From positions 1 through 64,000 of the forward strand of contig CAWCHI010000016.1 in assembly GCA_963795335.1 (NCBI GenBank): 64,000 nucleotides of DNA. The letters are read 5' to 3'. Positions within the stretch are counted from its first letter, which is position 1. Each line of letters begins with the position of its first letter. Below are positions 59,801-64,000 of this stretch, piece after piece. The notes under the pieces were generated by a model. It was given only the letters and a program-made list of their open reading frames with translations. It was not told where the DNA came from and searched no databases. This stretch comes from Trebonia sp963795335 (GTDB lineage: Bacteria; Actinomycetota; Actinomycetes; Streptosporangiales; Streptosporangiaceae). A program made the translations under genes and the position numbers.

Positions 59801-59823
59801 GATATTTTACACCCGGAAATATC
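59801..59823. promoter_or_regulatory. LysR operator candidate
   Basis: GATATTT (59801-59807) and AAATATC (59817-59823) are a perfect inverted repeat with a 9-base centre in an AT-rich patch, about 100 bases before the divergent lysR start, the usual activator-site position. Confidence 0.55.
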
Positions 59824-59880
59824 ACGGATTATGATGGCTGGCAGGCCTGCCCGGCGGAGACCAACCGGGACCAGCGGAGC

Positions 59881-59960
59881 TTCAGCTGGCCCGGCGGAGC
59901 CTTCAGCCCGTCGGCGGAGCCTTCAGCCCGCCTGCGGAGCCTTCAGCCCGCCGGCAGAGC
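59881..59960. repeat. 20-bp tandem repeats upstream of the dehydratase
   Basis: Three copies of CTTCAGCCCGnCnGCnGAGC at 59901-59920, 59921-59940 and 59941-59960, with a more divergent copy at 59881-59900. They lie between the LysR site and the dehydratase start and fill the expected 5' untranslated region. Confidence 0.75.
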
Positions 59961-59982
59961 CCGGCGGAACGGAGTGATCGCC

Positions 59983-60912
59983 ATGAGCGGCGTGCTTGCC
60001 CGGTCCCTGGCCGACTGGCGGCCCGGGACGACGGAGCTGACCCGGACGGTCGACCCCTGGCCGGGGGCCGCCTTCACCGCGCTGACCGAGGTGCCGCTGC
60101 CGCCGCCGGAGCGGGGAGAGCCGCTGCCGCCCATGTGGCACTGGTTCACCCTGCTCGACCACCCGGCCCAGTCCGCCACCGGGGCCGACGGGCACCCGGC
60201 GAGCGGCCCCTTCCTGCCGCCGATCCCGGGGCGGCGCCGGATGTTCGCCGGCGGTCGGCTGACGCTGGACGCCCCGGTGCTGGTCGGGGCCGAGCTGACC
60301 AGCCGGTCGGCCGTCACCGCGGTAGCGGTCAAGCAAGGCCGCCGCGGCGAGCTGGCGTTCGTCACCGTGCGCCACGAGCTGTCGTCCGGCGGCCGCCCGG
60401 TCGGGGCGGAGGAGCAGGACATCGTCTACCGCTCCGAGCCCCCGGGGGAGGGAGCGGCGGAGTCTGGGCCGCGCCGGGTCCCGCGGCCGGAGGGGGGTCA
60501 CCCGGAGCCGGCCGGGCCGTGGCGGCGGGAGCTGGCGACCGGGCCGGTCCAGCTGTTCCGGTTCAGCGCGCTGACCTACAACGCGCACCGCATCCACTAC
60601 GACCGGCCCTACGCGACCGGCACCGAGGGCTACCCCGACCTGGTCATCCACGGCCCGCTGCTGGCGCTGCTGGCCCTGGAGCTGCCGCGGCTGCACGCGC
60701 CCGGGCGGCCGGTCCGCTCGTTCCGCTACCGGCTGGTGCAGCCCGCCTTCGCCCCCGCCACCATGGTGGCGACGGGGCAGCCGGGGACGGGCGGCGCCGC
60801 CGGGGACAGGGCCGCCGGGGACAGGGCCGCCGGGGACAGTGACACGGTGGAGGTGAGCGTGGCCGCCGCGGGTGCCGCGCCGTCGCTGACCGGGCAGCTG
60901 GTCCTGGGATGA
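59983..60912 (+). CDS. Hot-dog dehydratase (HTD2 / mesaconyl-C4-CoA hydratase-like), 309 aa
   Basis: FAS1-like dehydratase N-domain (WHWFTLLDHPAQSATGADGH, LPPIPGRRRMFAGGRLTLDA) and MaoC-like C-domain (LFRFSALTYNAHRIHYDRPY, PDLVIHGPLLALLALELPRL). This matches HTD2 and mesaconyl-C4-CoA hydratase relatives that hydrate enoyl-CoA esters. An in-frame Ala-Ala-Gly-Asp-Arg repeat lies near the end. The stop overlaps the next CaiB gene (ATGA). Confidence 0.9.
   Translation: MSGVLARSLADWRPGTTELTRTVDPWPGAAFTALTEVPLPPPERGEPLPPMWHWFTLLDHPAQSATGADGHPASGPFLPPIPGRRRMFAGGRLTLDAPVLVGAELTSRSAVTAVAVKQGRRGELAFVTVRHELSSGGRPVGAEEQDIVYRSEPPGEGAAESGPRRVPRPEGGHPEPAGPWRRELATGPVQLFRFSALTYNAHRIHYDRPYATGTEGYPDLVIHGPLLALLALELPRLHAPGRPVRSFRYRLVQPAFAPATMVATGQPGTGGAAGDRAAGDRAAGDSDTVEVSVAAAGAAPSLTGQLVLG
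60796..60840 (+). repeat. In-frame 15-bp tandem repeat in the dehydratase
   Basis: GCCGCCGGGGACAGG occurs three times (last base changed in the third), coding AAGDR-AAGDR-AAGDS. It is an Asp/Arg-containing surface loop insertion. Confidence 0.85.
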
Positions 60913-62090
60913 GCGGGCCCCCGCTGGCCGGGATCACCGTGGTCAGCCTGGAGCAGGCGGTCGCCGCCCCGTTCGCCACCCGGCAGCTGGCCGACCTGGG
61001 CGCCCGGGTCATCAAGATCGAGCGGCCGGGCGGCGGGGACTTCGCCCGCCGCTACGACGAGACCGTGCACGGCAACGCCAGCTACTTCGTCTGGCTCAAC
61101 CGCTCCAAGGAGTCGCTCACCCTCGACGTGAAGTCGGCCGACGGCCAGGCCATCCTGGCGCAGCTGCTGGAACGGGCCGACGTGTTCATGCAGAACCTCG
61201 GCCCGGGCGCGGCGGGCCTGCTCGGCACCGACCCGGCGACGCTCGCCGCCCGCTACCCGCGGCTGATCAGCTGCACCGTGACCGGCTGGGGAGACGACGG
61301 ACCATGGGCGGGGCGCAAGGCTTACGACCTGCTCGTGCAGTGCGAGACCGGGCTCGTCTCGCTCACCGGTACCCCCGGCGGCCAGGCCAAGGCGGGAATC
61401 TCGGTGGCCGACATCGCGGCCGGCATGTACGCCTACTCCGGCGTGCTGACCGCCCTGCTGCGCCGCGCCACCACCGGTGAGGCCACCCCAGTCCGGGTCT
61501 CGCTGTTCGAGGCGCTGGCCGAGTGGATGGGCGCCCCCGCCTACTACACCCGCTATGGCGGGCAGCAGCCCGCGCGGATGGGGGTGGAGCACGCCACCAT
61601 CGCCCCCTACGGGCCGTTCCCGGTCGCTGACGGCACCGTGCTGCTGGCGGTGCAGAACGACCGCGAGTGGTCGGCCCTCTGCACCGAGCTGATCGGCCAG
61701 CCTGCCCTCGCGGCCGACCCCCGGTTCGCGCGCAACTCCGCCCGCGTCGCCCGCCGGGCCGAGGTCAATGCACTGGCAGGCGCGCCGCTGGCGGCCCTGC
61801 CGGGCGACGTCGCGCTGGCCCGGCTGGCCGCGGCCGGCATCGCCGCCGCCCGGATCAACCAGGTCGAGGACTTCCTCGCCCACCCGGTGCTGGCCGCCCG
61901 GGACCGCTGGCGGCCCGTCGAGGTGCCCGGCGGGACGGTCCACGCGCTGATCCCGCCGGCCAGCCTGGACGGGGTCGAACCGGTGATGGGCCCGGTCCCC
62001 GCGGCCGGCCAGCACACCGACGCGATCTTGCGCGAACTCGGCCGCGGCGACGCCGAGCGGGCCGAGCTGCGCCGCCGGGCGGTCATCTGA
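60909..62090 (+). CDS. CaiB/BaiF family CoA-transferase, 393 aa
   Basis: Family blocks: MSGPPLAGITVVSLEQAVAA, LGARVIKIERPGGGDFARRY, FVWLNRSKESLTLDVKSADG, and the probable nucleophile Asp140 in GRKAYDLLVQCETGLVSLTG. It transfers CoA between carboxylic acids, suiting a pathway with the adjoining dehydratase and dehydrogenase, for example C4/C5 dicarboxylates such as mesaconate (inference from neighbours). Confidence 0.93.
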   Translation: MSGPPLAGITVVSLEQAVAAPFATRQLADLGARVIKIERPGGGDFARRYDETVHGNASYFVWLNRSKESLTLDVKSADGQAILAQLLERADVFMQNLGPGAAGLLGTDPATLAARYPRLISCTVTGWGDDGPWAGRKAYDLLVQCETGLVSLTGTPGGQAKAGISVADIAAGMYAYSGVLTALLRRATTGEATPVRVSLFEALAEWMGAPAYYTRYGGQQPARMGVEHATIAPYGPFPVADGTVLLAVQNDREWSALCTELIGQPALAADPRFARNSARVARRAEVNALAGAPLAALPGDVALARLAAAGIAAARINQVEDFLAHPVLAARDRWRPVEVPGGTVHALIPPASLDGVEPVMGPVPAAGQHTDAILRELGRGDAERAELRRRAVI

Positions 62091-62158
62091 CCGGCCAGCG
62101 GTCACCCAGCACGCCCACCAGCACGTTCAGTCAGCCCGCCAGCGGAAGGGGACACGGG

Positions 62159-63319
62159 ATGAGCACGCTCAGCGCCGACGAGGAAGCGGTGGTCGAGGCC
62201 GTCGCCGACTGGGTCGACCGCGAGGTCAGGCCAGTCGTCCGCGAGCTCGAGCACGCCAACACCTACCCGGACAAGCTCATCGGCCAGATGAAGGAGATGG
62301 GCATCTACGGGCTGGTGATCCCCCCGCCGTGGGGGGACGCCCCGGTCTCGATGCCGTGCTACGCCCTCGTCACGGCCGAGCTCGCGCGCGGCTGGATGAG
62401 CCTCGCGGGCGCCATGGGCGGCCACACGGTCGTCGCCAAGCTGCTGCTCGCTTACGGGACCCGCGAGCAGCAGGACCGCTACCTGCCGAAGATGGCGACC
62501 GGGGAGATCCGGGCGACGATGGCGCTGACCGAGCCGGGCGGCGGCTCGGACCTGCAGGCGATGACGACAGCGGCGCGCCGTGACGGCGACGGCTACGTGA
62601 TCAACGGGGCCAAGACCTGGATCACCAACGCCCGCCGGTCGGGGCTGATCGCCCTCATGTGCAAGACCGACCCGGCCGCCGAGCCACGCCACCGGGGCGT
62701 GTCCATCTTGCTGGTCGAGCACGGGCCCGGGCTGACCGTCTCGCGGGACCTGCCCAAGCTCGGCTACAAGGGGGTCGAGTCGTGTGAGCTGGTCTTCGAC
62801 GACTTCCGGGTGCCGGCCGGGGCCGTCCTCGGCGGCGCCGAGGGCGAGGGGTTCGCGCAGATGATGCGGGGCCTGGAGACCGGCCGGATCCAGGTCGCGT
62901 CGCGGGCGCTCGGGGTGGCCCGGGCCGCCTTCGACGACGCGCTGCGCTACGCCCAGCAGCGGGAGAGCTTCGGCGTGCCGATCTGGCGGCACCAGTCGGT
63001 CGGCAACTACCTGGCCGACATGGCGACCAAGGTGACCGCCGCGCGGCAGCTGATCCTGCACGCGGCCGAGCGGCATGACGCCGGGCAGCGCAGCGACCTC
63101 GAGGCGGGCATGGCCAAGCTGTTCGCCTCGGAGATCGCGATGCAGGTGGCGCTGGACGCGGTGCGCATCCACGGCGGCTACGGCTACTCGACCGAGTTCG
63201 ACGTCGAGCGTTACTTCCGCGACGCCCCGCTGATGATCGTCGGGGAGGGCACCAACGAGATCCAGCGCAATGTCATCGCCGCCCAGCTGGTCAAGCGGGG
63301 CGGACTCGGCCGGTGGTAG
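62159..63319 (+). CDS. Acyl-CoA dehydrogenase, 386 aa
   Basis: MSTLSADEEAVVEAVADWVD, MGIYGLVIPPPWGDAPVSMP, RATMALTEPGGGSDLQAMTT, RSGLIALMCKTDPAAEPRHR, IHGGYGYSTEFDVERYFRDA and VGEGTNEIQRNVIAAQLVKR are the complete set of ACAD blocks. The ATG at 62159 has GAAGGGGA upstream. Last gene of the second acyl-CoA island; closely related in layout to the frame-broken dehydrogenase at 57541. Confidence 0.93.
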   Translation: MSTLSADEEAVVEAVADWVDREVRPVVRELEHANTYPDKLIGQMKEMGIYGLVIPPPWGDAPVSMPCYALVTAELARGWMSLAGAMGGHTVVAKLLLAYGTREQQDRYLPKMATGEIRATMALTEPGGGSDLQAMTTAARRDGDGYVINGAKTWITNARRSGLIALMCKTDPAAEPRHRGVSILLVEHGPGLTVSRDLPKLGYKGVESCELVFDDFRVPAGAVLGGAEGEGFAQMMRGLETGRIQVASRALGVARAAFDDALRYAQQRESFGVPIWRHQSVGNYLADMATKVTAARQLILHAAERHDAGQRSDLEAGMAKLFASEIAMQVALDAVRIHGGYGYSTEFDVERYFRDAPLMIVGEGTNEIQRNVIAAQLVKRGGLGRW

Positions 63320-63365
63320 GCCGGGCCCGTGCGCGGATCGCCAGCCGGCCGGAAACCGGGAGCGC

Positions 63366-63791
63366 TCAGGCAACCATGTCGAAGGCAGCCAGCACCTTGT
63401 CCGGGCGCAGCCGGACGACCAGCTCACCCGGCGTCGCGTTACGCCGGCCGAACTCCCCGGCCCGGTCCGCGCCCATGTACCGGGCGGCGATCGCGGTCGC
63501 CGTCCGGAGCAGCTCGGCCGGGTCCTCGGACACCTCGGCCCGCCCCTGCACCTGCACGAACGCGTAGGGCGGGGCCTCCAGGTCGACGCACAAGGTGACC
63601 CGCGGGTCACGGACGAGGGCGCGCCCCTTAGACGTGTCCTTCCCGGTGTTGAAGACCACGCAGCCGTCCTCGACCACGAACCAGACCGGCGCCACCAGCG
63701 GCCTGCCGTCGGCGGTGGTCCAGGCCAGCTTGCCGGTTCTGGTGCCGTCGCTCAGGAACGCGGCAACCTCGGGATCGGTGATCGACGCCAC
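63366..63791 (-). CDS. PPOX-class F420/FMN-dependent oxidoreductase, 141 aa
   Basis: Split-barrel flavoprotein: RTGKLAWTTADGRPLVAPVW, VVFNTGKDTSKGRALVRDPR, VTLCVDLEAPPYAFVQVQGR. It matches the actinobacterial PPOX-class F420-dependent family. Convergent with the acyl-CoA dehydrogenase. The substrate is unknown. Confidence 0.9.
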   Translation of the reverse strand: MASITDPEVAAFLSDGTRTGKLAWTTADGRPLVAPVWFVVEDGCVVFNTGKDTSKGRALVRDPRVTLCVDLEAPPYAFVQVQGRAEVSEDPAELLRTATAIAARYMGADRAGEFGRRNATPGELVVRLRPDKVLAAFDMVA

Positions 63792-63805
63792 CTGGCCATC
63801 GTAGC

Positions 63806-63861
63806 GGCCGGCCGTCCCGGTCAGCCGGAAGGGGGGCCGGCCGTCCCGGTCAGCCGGAAGG
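63806..63861. repeat. Direct repeat, 27 bp, period 29
   Basis: Two identical 27-base copies beginning GGCCGGCCGTCCCGG lie at 63806-63832 and 63835-63861, between the PPOX start and the next minus-strand gene. Confidence 0.85.
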
Positions 63862-63876
63862 TGGACGGCTCCCGTC

Positions 63877-64000
63877 TTACGGGGTCTCGGGCGTGCCCTG
63901 GGACTGGCCGAAAGAGTCCGGGATGGTGCTGTAGCCCCCGCCGCTGTAGAGCTGGATCTCCGGCGCCAGGTTGCCGCCGGACAGACCCTCGCCCGCCCGC
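63877..64000 (-). CDS. C-terminal end of a gene truncated by the window edge
   Basis: The minus-strand frame enters at the window end and stops at TAA (63879-63877). The readable tail includes LSGGNLAPEIQLYSGGGYST then IPDSFGQSQGTPETP. Its low-complexity Gly/Ser/Pro character suggests the disordered end of a surface or secreted protein. The body lies beyond 64000. Confidence 0.5.
   Translation of the reverse strand, partial: RAGEGLSGGNLAPEIQLYSGGGYSTIPDSFGQSQGTPETP

Noticed and set aside
63806..63861. Possible CRISPR-like direct repeat
   Set aside because: Only two copies with a 2-base gap and no spacers, so it is a simple duplication.

Overview
Organism. The window is about 70 percent GC. 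It is dense, with many ATGA/GTGA gene overlaps and GTG/TTG starts, and carries actinobacterial families: an ECF42 sigma factor with its DGPF partner, F420-type LLM and PPOX oxidoreductases, KstR-like TetR regulators and form I CO dehydrogenase. I read it as a chromosomal segment of a high-GC filamentous or soil actinomycete; the genus cannot be fixed from this sequence alone. Layout. (1) 1-7.9 kb is a mosaic accessory region. It holds a short-chain dehydrogenase with a small membrane protein, a P-loop kinase, a secreted cysteine-rich protein of lower GC, an alpha/beta hydrolase, an Imm-5-like immunity protein, a ComB phosphatase, and decayed fragments of an aminoglycoside phosphotransferase and of IS21-type istB. 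(2) 7.9-14.1 kb carries a cis-prenyltransferase, an S9 peptidase, an esterase, the DGPF/ECF42 sigma pair and TenA. (3) 14.1-22.9 kb is a sugar-use locus: an ABC importer (minus strand) divergent from a GntR/UTRA regulator, a NagB-like isomerase, a GH4 glycosidase, a BadF-type sugar kinase and a GH1 beta-glucosidase. A 17-bp near-identical motif lies in both promoter regions. (4) 23-38.7 kb is an acyl-CoA beta-oxidation island: CaiB-type racemase fused in frame to a TetR domain, paired acyl-CoA dehydrogenases, MFS transporter, DUF35 plus thiolase-like protein, MaoC hydratase, SDR, a tandem CaiB protein, a second TetR and an LLM oxidoreductase. It fits side-chain degradation of a steroid or other branched carboxylic acid. 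(5) 39.8-56.1 kb is a carbon monoxide dehydrogenase region. It contains two complete coxM-S-L sets in head-to-head orientation around a LysR gene, and both large subunits carry the form I signature AYxCSFR. The second set continues into XdhC-YHS, CoxG and five consecutive tiny single-membrane-span proteins. CoxD, CoxE and companions lie on the opposite strand. (6) 56.3-63.8 kb is a second acyl-CoA island with CaiB, acyl-CoA dehydrogenase, LysR, hot-dog dehydratase, CaiB, acyl-CoA dehydrogenase and a PPOX flavoprotein. How the genes work together. The CODH region would supply electrons from trace CO while the acyl-CoA and sugar islands handle organic substrates, a mixotrophic soil lifestyle. 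The most novel-looking element is the run of five short membrane proteins at 50,579-51,968 inside the cox operon. Next is a 20-bp inverted repeat found both before the second cox set and before the coxD operon. Quality caution: six positions in five otherwise intact genes show single-base reading-frame breaks in GC-rich tracts (sugar permease, Bcr-type MFS, coxS of the first set, a CaiB protein twice, an acyl-CoA dehydrogenase). These may be sequence errors rather than mutations. No rRNA, tRNA or CRISPR array was recognised.
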